Shown here: piece by piece, positions 35,054 to 43,868 of the stretch
Layout: every line of letters begins with the position of its first letter
Position numbering within the stretch: the stretch's first letter is position 1
Source of the DNA: Leifsonia sp. Leaf336
Lineage (GTDB): Bacteria > Actinomycetota > Actinomycetes > Actinomycetales > Microbacteriaceae
DNA: 64,000 bases
Reading direction: 5' to 3'
Assembly: GCF_001423695.1 (NCBI RefSeq)
Contig: NZ_LMOZ01000002.1
Span: forward strand, 310,658-374,657
Translations under genes and position numbers: made by a program
Notes under the pieces: model-generated
The model's database searches: none
The model's input: only the letters and a program-made list of their open reading frames with translations
Told to the model about the DNA's origin: nothing

Positions 35054-36007
35054 ATGAGCGTCAGCGTTGCGGCGCCGAAGGCGCGCAAGCGCAGCGAAGC
35101 GCTGCTGCCGGACAGCGGCCGCGGGTCGTTCTGGTGGTACCTGCTGCCGGGGTTCGTCCTGCTCGCGGTGATCGTGCTGATCCCGCTGGTGTGGAACATC
35201 TACCTCAGCTTCACCAGCTACCGCGGCATCCGGCCGCCCAAGTTCATCGGCGTGACCAACTGGGTGCGCCTGTTCGGCGACGAGAAGTTCTGGACGTCGT
35301 TCGGCAACTCCATCGCCATGATCGTCGCGATGGTCATCATCCCGACGCTCGTCGGCCTGGTGCTGGCGGCGATGCTGTTCGACCTCGTCGGCAAGAAGTT
35401 CGGCGGCAAGCTCGCGAGCTTCCTGCGCGCCACCTACTACCTGCCGCAGATCCTCCCGGCGGTCATCGCGGCCATCGTGATCGGCTGGATCCTGCGGCCG
35501 GACAACGGCGCGCTGAACACGATGCTCGCCGCGGTCGGCCTCGGCGACCTCCAGCACAACTGGCTCGGCAGCCCGGACACCGCGCTCGCGTCGATCATGG
35601 CGGTGATGGTCTGGGTGCAGATCGGCTACCCGGTGGTCATCTTCATGGCCGCCCTCCAGCGCGTCGACCCGGAGCTCTACGAGGCGGCGGAGCTCGACGG
35701 GGCCAACTGGTTCCAGCGGTTCCGCTCGATCACGGTCTCGATCATCCGGCCCGAGATCTTCGTCGTCACCCTCACCTGCACGATCGCGGCCCTCAAGGTC
35801 TTCGGCCCGGTCTACACCCTGACGCGTGGAGGCCCTGGCACGGCGACGATGGTGCCGAGCTACTACTCGTACAGCGAGTTCTTCCAGAGCCAGCAGGTGG
35901 GCTACGGAGCCACGATCGCGACGGCGCTCACCGTCGTCATCGTCGCGGTCTCCATCCTCTTCATCGTCGCCCAGAACCGGGCCGAGCGCAGGGAGAACGA
36001 GCGCTGA
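35054..36007 (+). CDS. Sugar ABC transporter permease (MalF/UgpA-type)
   Basis: A 317-residue CUT1 permease with six helices. It starts MSVSVAAPKARKRSEALLPD, and has the first helix YLLPGFVLLAVIVLIPLVWN and the cytoplasmic EAA loop EAAELDGANWFQRFRSITV that contacts the ATPase. AAGGAG at 35041-35046 fixes the start. The stop overlaps the next start (TGATG at 36005-36009). It works with the binding protein at 33673 and the permease at 36007; no ATPase gene is present in the operon. Confidence 0.92.
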   Translation: MSVSVAAPKARKRSEALLPDSGRGSFWWYLLPGFVLLAVIVLIPLVWNIYLSFTSYRGIRPPKFIGVTNWVRLFGDEKFWTSFGNSIAMIVAMVIIPTLVGLVLAAMLFDLVGKKFGGKLASFLRATYYLPQILPAVIAAIVIGWILRPDNGALNTMLAAVGLGDLQHNWLGSPDTALASIMAVMVWVQIGYPVVIFMAALQRVDPELYEAAELDGANWFQRFRSITVSIIRPEIFVVTLTCTIAALKVFGPVYTLTRGGPGTATMVPSYYSYSEFFQSQQVGYGATIATALTVVIVAVSILFIVAQNRAERRENER

Positions 36008-36909
36008 TGTCCACCACGATCACGCGCGACGCGACGACCGGCACGGCGCCGGCCTCCGCCCCGCGCACGCTGAAGCGGCAGAAGCCGAAGAAGACCGCGA
36101 GCGACTGGATCATCCTGGTCGTCGCCGCCGTCATCGGCGTCGCGATCGCCTTCCCGTTCCTGCTGATCCTGCTCAACTCGTTCAAGAGCCCTGCGGACTA
36201 CAACACCAGCGGGCCCCTCCAGCTGCCGACGCACCTCTACACCGACGGACTCGTGAACTTCTGGAACCGGGTGAACTTCCCGCAGAAGCTCTGGAACTCG
36301 ATCTTCATCTCGGGTGTCGTGTCGATCCTCGCCGTCGTCATCTCGGTGCTGAACGCGTATGCGATCGGGATCGGCCGGGTGAAGGCCCGCACCTGGATCA
36401 TCGTGCTGTTCCTGCTGGCGAACATGCTGCCGCAGGAGGCCCTGCTCTACCCGCTGTACTTCATGTTCAAGCAGGTGGGCCTCTACGACAACGTGTGGAG
36501 CGTCATCATCATCTTCACCGTCATCCAGAGCGCGTTCGGCACCTACCTGCTGTCGAGCGTCTACGGCACCTTCCCCAAGGAGGTGCTGGAGGCCGCCTCG
36601 CTCGACGGCGCCGGACGCTGGCGCATCCTGTGGCGGGTCGTCGTTCCGATCTCGCGGCCGACGCTGAGCGTGCTGCTCATCTTCTTCTTCATCTGGACGT
36701 GGAACGAGTTCCTCATCCCGCTGACGTTCCTGGTCTCGAACGACAACCAGACCGTGCCCGTCGCCATCAGCGTGCTGCAGGGCGACCGGCTCATGGATGT
36801 CACCACGACCTCCGCGTCGGCGCTGCTGGGCCTCATCCCCACGCTCATCTTCTTCCTCATCTTCCAGCGCACCCTCACGCGCGGCATCACAGCAGGAGCT
36901 GTCAAGTAA
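36007..36909 (+). CDS. Sugar ABC transporter permease (MalG/UgpE-type)
   Basis: A 300-residue CUT1 permease with six helices and the EAA loop EAASLDGAGRWRILWRVVVP. It starts inside the stop of the previous permease gene and ends with TAA directly abutting the ATG of the alpha-xylosidase at 36910, so translation of the three genes is coupled. It pairs with the permease at 35054 to form the membrane channel; energy must come from an ATPase encoded elsewhere. Confidence 0.92.
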   Translation: MSTTITRDATTGTAPASAPRTLKRQKPKKTASDWIILVVAAVIGVAIAFPFLLILLNSFKSPADYNTSGPLQLPTHLYTDGLVNFWNRVNFPQKLWNSIFISGVVSILAVVISVLNAYAIGIGRVKARTWIIVLFLLANMLPQEALLYPLYFMFKQVGLYDNVWSVIIIFTVIQSAFGTYLLSSVYGTFPKEVLEAASLDGAGRWRILWRVVVPISRPTLSVLLIFFFIWTWNEFLIPLTFLVSNDNQTVPVAISVLQGDRLMDVTTTSASALLGLIPTLIFFLIFQRTLTRGITAGAVK

Positions 36910-39198
36910 ATGAAGTTCACCGATGGTTTCTGGCAGCTCCGCGACGGCGTCACGCCGGTCTACGCCCAGGAGGCGTACGACCTGTGCGCCGGCGACGGGG
37001 AGGTCACGATCACCGCGCCAGGCAAGGTCATCGAGCGCCGCGGCGACACCCTCAACCGGCCGACCCTCACGGTCACCCTCAGCTCGCCGCTGCGCGACGT
37101 GATCGGCGTGCGCGTCGACCACTGGCAGGGCGGGCGCGACGAGCGCGGCTTCGCGCTGGCCTCCGAGGAGGGGCATGTCACGGTCACGGCCGACGACGCG
37201 TCGGCGACGCTGCGCGCCGGCTCCCTCGCCGCGACCGTCACACGCGGCGCCCCGTGGTCGCTCGCCTTCACGGCGGGTGAGCCGGGGGAGGAGCGCGTAC
37301 TGACCTCCAGCGGGCACAAGTCGCTCGGCTACATGACGGTGGAGGGCGAGGGCGCGTTCGTGCACGAGCAGCTGGCGCTCGGCGTCGGCGAGCTGGTCTA
37401 CGGGCTCGGTGAGCGCTTCGGCCCGCTGGTGAAGAACGGTCAGACCGTCGACATCTGGAACGCCGACGGCGGGACCTCCAGCGAGCAGGCCTACAAGAAC
37501 ATCCCGTTCTATCTGACCAACCGCGGCTACGGCGTCTTCGTGAACCACCCGGGCCACGTCTCGTACGAGATCGGCTCGGAGTCGGTGGAGCGCGTGCAGT
37601 TCTCGGTCTCGGGCGAGAGCCTCGAGTACTTCGTCATCTACGGGCCGACGCCCGCGCAGATCCTGGAGCGCTACACGGCGCTGACCGGCCGGCCGGCCTC
37701 GGTGCCCGCGTGGTCGTACGGCCTGTGGCTCAGCACGAGCTTCACGACCTCCTACGACGAGGCGACCGTGACCTCCTTCATCGACGGGATGGCCGAGCGC
37801 GACCTGCCGCTGTCGGTGTTCCACTTCGACTGCTTCTGGATGCGCGAGTTCAACTGGTGCGACTTCGAGTGGGACCCGCGCACCTTCCCGGACCCGGACG
37901 GGATGCTGGCGCGCCTGCACGACAAGGACCTCCGGGTCTGCGTGTGGATCAACCCGTACATCGGCCAGCGCTCCCCGCTGTTCGCGGAGGCCGCGGAGGG
38001 AGGGTACCTCGTGAAGCGGCCGAACGGCGACGTCTGGCAGTGGGACCTCTGGCAGGCCGGCATGGGACTCGTGGACTTCACGAACCCGGAGGCCACTCGC
38101 TGGTACCAGGACAAGCTGCGCGCGCTCGTCGCGCAGGGCGTCGACTGCTTCAAGACCGACTTCGGCGAGCGGATCCCGACCGAGGTGGAGTACTTCGACG
38201 GCTCCAGCCCCGAACGGATGCACAACTTCTACACGCAGCTCTACAACCAGGCCGTCTTCGAGGTGCTCGCCGAGTCGCGGGGTGGGGGCGACGCCGTGCT
38301 GTTCGCCCGGTCGGCGACCGCCGGCGGCCAGACGATGCCCGTGCACTGGGGAGGCGACAACACCTCCAGCTACGAGTCGATGGCCGAGACGCTGCGCGGC
38401 GGCCTGTCGCTGGCGCTCAGCGGCTTCGGGTTCTGGAGCCACGACATCGGCGGATTCGAAGGCACCCCCGACCCCGGCGTGTTCAAGCGCTGGACCGCGT
38501 TCGGGCTGCTGTCGAGCCACTCGCGCCTGCACGGCAGCGACTCGGTGCGCGTGCCGTGGGCCTTCGACGAGGAGGCCGTGCACGTCACCCGCATCTTCAC
38601 GAAGCTCAAGCTGCGGCTCATGCCGTACCTGTTCGCCGCCGGGCGGGAGGCGCACGCCACCGGCACGCCGGTGATGCGGCCCATGCAGCTCGAGTTCCCG
38701 GGCGACCCGGCCGTCGACTACCTCGACCGCCAGTACCTGCTCGGGTCCGACGTGCTGGTGGCGCCGGTGTTCTCACCGGCCGACGTGACGTTCTACCTGC
38801 CGTCCGGCACCTGGACGCGACTGCCGCTCGACCTCGCCGCGCTCCTCGCAGGCGGCGCGACCGTCGAGACCGTGGAGGGCGGACGCTGGTTGCACGAGAC
38901 GCACGGCTTCGACAGCCTCCCGCTGTTCGTGCGCGAGGGCGCCGTGCTGCCGGTCGGCGCGCGTGACGACCGGCCCGACTACGACTACCGCGACGGGCTG
39001 ACGCTCGCGGCGTTCGCCGGCGCCGACGGCGCCCGCACGGTGAGTGTGACCACGCCCGACGGCGCGGTCGCCGAGTACACGGTGACGCGCGAGGGATCGA
39101 CCCTCACGGCCTCCGGACCGGACGGAACGGACTTCATGCTGCTCGACGTCGCGACCGGCCGCTCCACGGCATCGACCGGAGGGCGTGCCGAGCTGTAA
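36910..39198 (+). CDS. yicI: GH31 alpha-xylosidase (YicI-like)
   Basis: A 762-residue glycoside hydrolase of family 31. Length and active-site numbering match Escherichia coli YicI: nucleophile Asp417 in FKTDFGERIP and acid/base Asp483 in HWGGDNTSSYE (Asp416 and Asp482 in YicI). It removes non-reducing alpha-1,6-linked xylose from isoprimeverose-like or xyloglucan-derived oligosaccharides. No signal peptide, so it is cytoplasmic and acts on what the adjacent importer brings in. Released xylose would go to XylA and XylB. An alpha-glucosidase activity is the main alternative within the family. Confidence 0.94.
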   Translation: MKFTDGFWQLRDGVTPVYAQEAYDLCAGDGEVTITAPGKVIERRGDTLNRPTLTVTLSSPLRDVIGVRVDHWQGGRDERGFALASEEGHVTVTADDASATLRAGSLAATVTRGAPWSLAFTAGEPGEERVLTSSGHKSLGYMTVEGEGAFVHEQLALGVGELVYGLGERFGPLVKNGQTVDIWNADGGTSSEQAYKNIPFYLTNRGYGVFVNHPGHVSYEIGSESVERVQFSVSGESLEYFVIYGPTPAQILERYTALTGRPASVPAWSYGLWLSTSFTTSYDEATVTSFIDGMAERDLPLSVFHFDCFWMREFNWCDFEWDPRTFPDPDGMLARLHDKDLRVCVWINPYIGQRSPLFAEAAEGGYLVKRPNGDVWQWDLWQAGMGLVDFTNPEATRWYQDKLRALVAQGVDCFKTDFGERIPTEVEYFDGSSPERMHNFYTQLYNQAVFEVLAESRGGGDAVLFARSATAGGQTMPVHWGGDNTSSYESMAETLRGGLSLALSGFGFWSHDIGGFEGTPDPGVFKRWTAFGLLSSHSRLHGSDSVRVPWAFDEEAVHVTRIFTKLKLRLMPYLFAAGREAHATGTPVMRPMQLEFPGDPAVDYLDRQYLLGSDVLVAPVFSPADVTFYLPSGTWTRLPLDLAALLAGGATVETVEGGRWLHETHGFDSLPLFVREGAVLPVGARDDRPDYDYRDGLTLAAFAGADGARTVSVTTPDGAVAEYTVTREGSTLTASGPDGTDFMLLDVATGRSTASTGGRAEL

Positions 39199-39203
39199 TA
39201 CAG
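39193..39203. promoter_or_regulatory. Small dyad before the second ROK gene
   Basis: CTGTA-A-TACAG overlaps the alpha-xylosidase stop codon, 11 bp before the ROK start at 39215. It could be an autoregulatory operator; TAATAC within it resembles a -10 box, which would give a leaderless ROK mRNA. Confidence 0.35.
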
Positions 39204-39214
39204 TAACCGGGACC

Positions 39215-40396
39215 ATGAACGGCAGGACGACGGGGACGAACCTCGACACGGTGCGACGGCACAACCTCGCCACCGTGCTCGGGATGGTGCACCGCGGCGG
39301 CCCCGTCGCGCGCTCGGCGCTCACCCAGGCGACCGGCCTCAACCGGTCGACGATCGGTGCTCTGGTGGCCGAGCTGGTCGAGCAGGGGCTCGTGCTGGAG
39401 CGCGAGCCGGAGACCAGCAACCGGGTGGGGCGGCCGTCGCCGGTGGTCGCCGCCGACGGGCGGGTCGTCGCGCTCGCGGTGAACCCCGAGATCGATGCGG
39501 TCACCGTCGGGGTGGTCGGTCTCGACGCGCGCGTGCACCGCCGGGTGCGGTATCCCACCGGGCACGTGCCCACCGCGCAGGAGGCCGCCGCGATCGCCTC
39601 CGCGGTGATCGACGGCCTCCGGCCCGACCTGGCGTCGGCCTCCCGGGTCGTCGGCATCGGCGTGGCGGTGCCCGGGCTCGTGCGGGAGGACGACGGCGTG
39701 GTGCGCCTCGCCCCGCATCTGGAATGGGCCGAAGAGCCGTTCGCCGCGGAGCTCGCGGCGGCCACCGGCTACCCGGTTCTCGCGGCGAACGACGCGCACC
39801 TCGGCGCGAACGCCGAACGGCTGTTCGGCGCGGGCCAGAGCGCCGCCGACCTCGTCTACCTGAACGGTGGAGCCTCCGGTATCGGCGCCGGCGTGATCGT
39901 GGGAGGAGCGCCGCTGACCGGGATCAGCGGGTACGCAGGCGAGCTCGGCCACACCCTGGTGAACTCCAGCGGCGTGCGCTGCCACTGCGGCGCGATCGGC
40001 TGCCTGGAGACCGAGGTGAGCCAGCGGGCACTGCTGCGCGTGCTCGGGCTCGCGTCGGCCGACCCCGACGAGCTCGCGCGGGCCCTGCGCGGGGCGGTGG
40101 AGGCCGGCAACGCCGACGTGATCGCGGAGGTCGACCGGCAGCGGGGGTTCCTGGCGACGGCGCTACGCAACGCCACCAACGTCTTCGACCCCGAGCGGAT
40201 CGTTCTCGGAGGCTTCCTGGGCGCGCTGCACGAGCTCGCGCCCGAGCGCCTCCCGGAGCTCGTGGCGGCCCAGGCGCTCGCCGCCTCCGCCGAGACCCTC
40301 ACGATCACGCGCGCGGCCCTCGGCAGCGACATCCTCCTCATCGGCGCCGCCGAGCTCGCGTTCACCCCGCTGCTCGCGTCGCCCTCCGCGCCGTAG
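39215..40396 (+). CDS. ROK-family transcriptional regulator (second of a flanking pair)
   Basis: A 393-residue ROK repressor with a winged helix (NLATVLGMVHRGGPVARSAL then TQATGLNRSTIGALVAEL) and a ROK domain with GYAGELGHTLVN and the zinc motif CHCGAIGCLETE. It is clearly a paralogue of the protein at 32268-33467 and closes the ABC/alpha-xylosidase operon. The start ATG 39215 was chosen over one ten codons upstream, which lies within the xylosidase gene. Like its partner it probably responds to xylose or a xyloside. Confidence 0.92.
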   Translation: MNGRTTGTNLDTVRRHNLATVLGMVHRGGPVARSALTQATGLNRSTIGALVAELVEQGLVLEREPETSNRVGRPSPVVAADGRVVALAVNPEIDAVTVGVVGLDARVHRRVRYPTGHVPTAQEAAAIASAVIDGLRPDLASASRVVGIGVAVPGLVREDDGVVRLAPHLEWAEEPFAAELAAATGYPVLAANDAHLGANAERLFGAGQSAADLVYLNGGASGIGAGVIVGGAPLTGISGYAGELGHTLVNSSGVRCHCGAIGCLETEVSQRALLRVLGLASADPDELARALRGAVEAGNADVIAEVDRQRGFLATALRNATNVFDPERIVLGGFLGALHELAPERLPELVAAQALAASAETLTITRAALGSDILLIGAAELAFTPLLASPSAP

Positions 40397-40436
40397 CGCC
40401 TTAGCACCTAGCGCCGTCGTTGCCTGCGGTCGGGGC

Positions 40437-41642
40437 TCAGAGGGAGGCGGGGGCGTCTCCGAAGTCGGGGATGGTGAGACGGGTTCCGCCCTGGAGGGCG
40501 CTCTCGTGCGCCACGATCCCGGGGAGGGTGTAGCGGGCCGCCTGCCAGGCGTTGACCGGCGGGAGGGTGCGCTCGTTCACCGCGCGCACGAAGTCGTCGG
40601 CGAGGAAGTGATGGCTGCCCTCGTGGCCGTTGCTCGCGTGGTCGAACTCGCGCGGCAGGCGCGTGCGATCGTGGATGGGCGCGCTGCCCGACGTGAAGGC
40701 GTCGCGCAGAGCGGGCGAGACGTGGGCGAGCGACGGGTCGTCCGGTGAGAGCGTCGGCTTCGGCTGCAGGAGGTCGGTGATGTCGGTCACGCCCTCCTTG
40801 TCGGTGCGGTGCGACACGGTCGCCAGCTGCTCGAAGCTGCCCTCGGTGCCGAAGAACCGGAACCGCGACTCCCGGATGTGCGACGGGTAGCCCACCCGGC
40901 GGAACTCGTTCGTGCGGAACGATCCGCCGCCCGCCACCTCGAACAGGGCGGTCGCGTTCGAGAAGTCGTTGCCGAACATGCTCACTTCGCGGTCGAAGAC
41001 GCCGTCGCCCCGGTCGTCGGTGACGCCGATCGCCGAGACGCTCACGGCGTGCGTGCGCCAGGCGCCGAGGATGCCGCCGATCGAGTGCGTCGGGTAGAGC
41101 AGGGGAGGGTAGCTCGCGGTCGACTTCCACTGCTCGCCGCCGGAGTACCGGTAGGCGTCGTAGAAGCCGAGGTCCATGTCGTGCACGTAGTCGCCTTCGG
41201 CGTAGAACACCCGGCCGAACGCGCCCTCTTCGATCTGCGACCGCGCGTAGACGGTCGCGGGGTTGTAGTGGCTCGTCTCGCCCATCATGTAGGTGAGCCC
41301 GGTGCGGCGGACGGCGTCGATGATCGCAGCGATCTCGTCGGCGCTGATCGCCATCGGCACGGCGGAGTAGACGTGCTTGCCGGCCTCCAGCGCCCGGACG
41401 ACCAGCGGGCCGTGCGTCCAGCGCTGCGTGAAGATCGCGACGGCGTCGACGCGCGGATCGTCGAGGGCGGCCTCGAACGACGCGATCGTGCCGTCCAGTC
41501 CGTATTCGGCGTCGAGCCGTTCCGCACGCTCCGGCAGCAGGTCGGTGGCGTACACCGCGCTCACGCCGGGATGCAGCGCGAACAGCTTGGCGAACTGCCC
41601 GGCGAACTGGCCCGCGCCGATCATGGCGATGGAGAAGGTCAT
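40437..41642 (-). CDS. Gfo/Idh/MocA-family dehydrogenase
   Basis: A 401-residue member of the family, with the nucleotide-binding IAMIGAGQFAGQFAKLFALH at the start. The usual EKP cofactor motif is replaced by YSAVPMAISADE (about 92-103), so the typical EKP lysine is absent, and the substrate-side His lies in LYPTHSIGGILG. Loss of the EKP lysine suggests altered chemistry, for example an NAD-dependent hydrolase or eliminase-like role. It is convergent with the ROK gene and divergent from a drug transporter. Its promoter region carries a strong LacI-type palindrome (41687-41704) and a 6-bp hairpin (41669-41686) in the leader. Confidence 0.85.
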   Translation of the reverse strand: MTFSIAMIGAGQFAGQFAKLFALHPGVSAVYATDLLPERAERLDAEYGLDGTIASFEAALDDPRVDAVAIFTQRWTHGPLVVRALEAGKHVYSAVPMAISADEIAAIIDAVRRTGLTYMMGETSHYNPATVYARSQIEEGAFGRVFYAEGDYVHDMDLGFYDAYRYSGGEQWKSTASYPPLLYPTHSIGGILGAWRTHAVSVSAIGVTDDRGDGVFDREVSMFGNDFSNATALFEVAGGGSFRTNEFRRVGYPSHIRESRFRFFGTEGSFEQLATVSHRTDKEGVTDITDLLQPKPTLSPDDPSLAHVSPALRDAFTSGSAPIHDRTRLPREFDHASNGHEGSHHFLADDFVRAVNERTLPPVNAWQAARYTLPGIVAHESALQGGTRLTIPDFGDAPASL

Positions 41643-41686
41643 GTCACTCGCTTTCCGCGCTCACGGACGCCCCGCGAAAACGGGGC

Positions 41687-41704
41687 AATGTGCACGTTCA
41701 CATT
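41687..41704. promoter_or_regulatory. LacI-type operator candidate
   Basis: AATGTGCACGTTCACATT is symmetrical except for one base pair and has the central ACGT of LacI-family operators. It lies 45 bp upstream of the dehydrogenase start (41642) and overlaps the -35 region of the divergent transporter promoter, so one repressor could control both. The hairpin GCCCCG-CGAAAA-CGGGGC (41669-41686) directly adjoins it on the dehydrogenase side. Confidence 0.65.
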
Positions 41705-41726
41705 AACACCCGAAATCCGATAGCAT
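41698..41726 (+). promoter_or_regulatory. Promoter candidate for the Bcr/CflA transporter
   Basis: TTCACA (41698-41703), 17 bp, TAGCAT (41721-41726) fits a vegetative promoter and would start RNA near 41733, giving a leader of about 140 nt before GTG 41874. The leader contains the palindrome and terminator described next. Confidence 0.5.
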
Positions 41727-41742
41727 GTAGCTGCGCCTGCAA

Positions 41743-41756
41743 TCGAATCGATTCGA
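41743..41756. promoter_or_regulatory. Perfect 14-bp palindrome
   Basis: TCGAATCGATTCGA is its own complement, with a central CG as in LacI-family sites. It lies about ten bases past the predicted start of the transporter transcript, a position suited to a repressor roadblock. Confidence 0.5.
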
Positions 41757-41780
41757 GCAGACGTCTCTCGCACCACCTCC

Positions 41781-41813
41781 CAGCACCGCGCCCGCCGCGG
41801 TGCTGTCATTTTT
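41781..41813 (+). terminator. Terminator-like hairpin with U-run in the leader of the drug transporter gene
   Basis: CAGCACCGCG-CCCGC-CGCGGTGCTG is a perfect 10-bp stem with a 5-nt loop, followed after three bases by TTTTT. No plus-strand gene ends nearby (the neighbour at 40437-41642 is on the other strand). A terminator here therefore makes sense mainly as an attenuator of the transporter gene starting at 41874. Confidence 0.65.
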
Positions 41814-41873
41814 GCGTCCAGCGCCGGGCGCGGCCCTCCCACACACCCGCACTCAGCAGAAGGACGTCCTCCC

Positions 41874-43103
41874 GTGACCACCGTCGTGCACCCCGGCGAC
41901 TCGCTCTCCGGCCGCCAGCGCCTGGCATACATCCTCATCCTCGGCGCACTCACCGCACTCGGGCCGTTCACGATCGACATGTATCTTCCGGCGCTGCCGA
42001 CCCTCGAGTCCGACTTCAACGTCTCGACCGCGATGATCCAGCTCACGCTGACCGCGACGACGATCGGCTTCGGGCTCGGGCAGCTGCTGGTCGGCCCGTG
42101 GTCCGACAAGGTCGGCCGCCGCATGCCGCTCATCGCGGCGACCGGTGTGCACATCCTCGCCTGCCTCGCCGCCGCGGTCGCGCCCAACGTCGAGCTGCTC
42201 GGCGCCGCGCGCGCCCTGATGGGCATCGGTGCCGCCGCGGGCGGCGTCGTCGCCATGGCCATGGTGCGCGATCTGTTCGGAGGCCGCCCGCTCGTGCGCA
42301 TGCTCAGCCGGCTCGCCCTCGTCAACGGCCTCGCGCCGGTGCTCGCGCCCGTGCTCGGGTCGTGGCTGCTGCTGGTGATGCCGTGGCGGGGCATCTTCGT
42401 CGTGCTCGCCTGTTACGGCCTGTTCGTGATCGTGTGCGTCTCGCTCTGGATCACCGAGACCCTCCCGAAGGCGCGCCGGCACGATGCCGGCCACGCGACC
42501 GTCGGCCAGCGCTACCGCTCGGTGCTGAGCGACCGCGTCTTCGTGGGCATCGCCGTCGTGGGCGCCGCGAACTTCACCGGCCTGTTCTCGTACCTGTCGG
42601 CCAGCCCGTTCATCTTCCAGGGCCTCTACCAGTTCACCCCGCAGGAGTACGGCCTCCTGTTCGCGGTCAACTCCATCGGCATCATCATCGGTGTGCAGTC
42701 GGCCTCCCGGCTGACGAAGTACTTCGGGCCGCAGTGGATCCTCGCGGTCTCGACCATCGTGATGCTCGTGGCCTCCCTCGCCATCGTGGTGCTCGACCAG
42801 GCGCACGTCGGCATCTGGGGAGTAGCCGTGCCGCTGTGGTTCTTCATCGCGGCGTGCGGATTCGGGTTCCCCTGCGTGCAGGTGCTCGCGCTCAACAACC
42901 ACGGCCACGAGGCCGGCACGGCGGCGAGCCTGCTCGGCGCGCTGAACTTCGGCGCGGCCGGCATCTTCTCGCCGATCGTCGGTCTCCTCGGCACCAGCAG
43001 CGCGGCCCCGATGGGCGCGATGATGGCGATCTGCGCGACGGTCTCCATCGCCGCCCTCTGGCTGATCGTGCGTCCGCGGACGGTTCCCGAGCTCGCTCAC
43101 TGA
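41874..43103 (+). CDS. Bcr/CflA-family multidrug efflux MFS transporter
   Basis: A 409-residue, 12-helix drug-proton antiporter of the Bcr/CflA (DHA1) family. The signature first helix is LGALTALGPFTIDMYLPALP, with the helix 2-3 loop GPWSDKVGRRMPLIA and a motif C-like segment in helix 5 (LVNGLAPVLAPVLGSWLLLV). Substrates in the family include bicyclomycin, sulfonamides and chloramphenicol. GTG 41874 is the start. The long leader with a terminator-like hairpin suggests induction by transcription attenuation. A second member of the family begins at 63573. Confidence 0.9.
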   Translation: MTTVVHPGDSLSGRQRLAYILILGALTALGPFTIDMYLPALPTLESDFNVSTAMIQLTLTATTIGFGLGQLLVGPWSDKVGRRMPLIAATGVHILACLAAAVAPNVELLGAARALMGIGAAAGGVVAMAMVRDLFGGRPLVRMLSRLALVNGLAPVLAPVLGSWLLLVMPWRGIFVVLACYGLFVIVCVSLWITETLPKARRHDAGHATVGQRYRSVLSDRVFVGIAVVGAANFTGLFSYLSASPFIFQGLYQFTPQEYGLLFAVNSIGIIIGVQSASRLTKYFGPQWILAVSTIVMLVASLAIVVLDQAHVGIWGVAVPLWFFIAACGFGFPCVQVLALNNHGHEAGTAASLLGALNFGAAGIFSPIVGLLGTSSAAPMGAMMAICATVSIAALWLIVRPRTVPELAH

Positions 43104-43138
43104 GCGCTTCCTTGGAGGGCTCCCGGTACGGTGAGTCC

Positions 43139-43858
43139 ATGACGGGCGCCACTCCGAACGACCTCCACGCCGCCGCGCGCATCCAACGGAGGTGGCCGCT
43201 CATCTCGGCGTCGGTCGCGATCGGGCTGGTGATCCTCCTGGGGGCGATCATCGCCTTCCGGCCCGCCGAGCCGTTCGCCGTCGACCTGAAGTGGATGGCC
43301 GAGATCGTCGAGCACCGCTCTCCGGTCTGGACCGTGCCCGCGCTGTTCTTCAACTACGTGGGCGGCGGCATCCTCGGGTCGGTGGTGATCCCGGTTGTGA
43401 TCTTCGCCCTGCTGCTCGCCTTCCACCGGCCATGGGGCGCGGCCTTCTTCGCGATCGCGAGCATCGTCTCTGTCGTCTGCGTGCAGGTGCTCAAGCACAC
43501 GGTGGGACGCGAGCGTCCATCCACGATCCTGATCCACGTCGACACCGGTTCATTCCCGTCGGGGCATACGGCCAACGCGGCGACGATGGTCGTCGTCTTC
43601 GGGATACTGTTCCCGCGCGTGTGGGTGTGGTGCGTGGGCGCCGCGTGGGCGCTGCTGATGGCGGTCAGCCGAACCTACCTGGGCGCGCACTGGCTGAGCG
43701 ACACCATCGGAGGCCTGCTCCTCGGCGCGGGCGTCGCCGTCATCGTGTGGGCGCCGCTCGCCTACCGGCTCGCGGCCGAGAGCAAACGGCCGCACCCGTT
43801 CCTCCGGTTGCGCGTGGGCTCGGCCTCGGCCGGCTCGGGCTCGTCCGGCTCGGGCTGA
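43139..43858 (+). CDS. PAP2-family membrane phosphatase
   Basis: A 239-residue lipid-phosphate phosphatase with about six helices and all three PAP2 signatures: KHTVGRERP, FPSGHT and SRTYLGAHWLSD. It would dephosphorylate undecaprenyl diphosphate, phosphatidate or a similar lipid at the outer membrane face. The start ATG 43139 lies 36 bp after the drug transporter. The C terminus is a Ser/Gly-rich tail. It converges on the kinase gene at 43869 with 10 bp between stops. Two further PAP2 proteins occur at 56091 and 56843. Confidence 0.9.
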   Translation: MTGATPNDLHAAARIQRRWPLISASVAIGLVILLGAIIAFRPAEPFAVDLKWMAEIVEHRSPVWTVPALFFNYVGGGILGSVVIPVVIFALLLAFHRPWGAAFFAIASIVSVVCVQVLKHTVGRERPSTILIHVDTGSFPSGHTANAATMVVVFGILFPRVWVWCVGAAWALLMAVSRTYLGAHWLSDTIGGLLLGAGVAVIVWAPLAYRLAAESKRPHPFLRLRVGSASAGSGSSGSG

Positions 43859-43868
43859 CGCACCGCTC

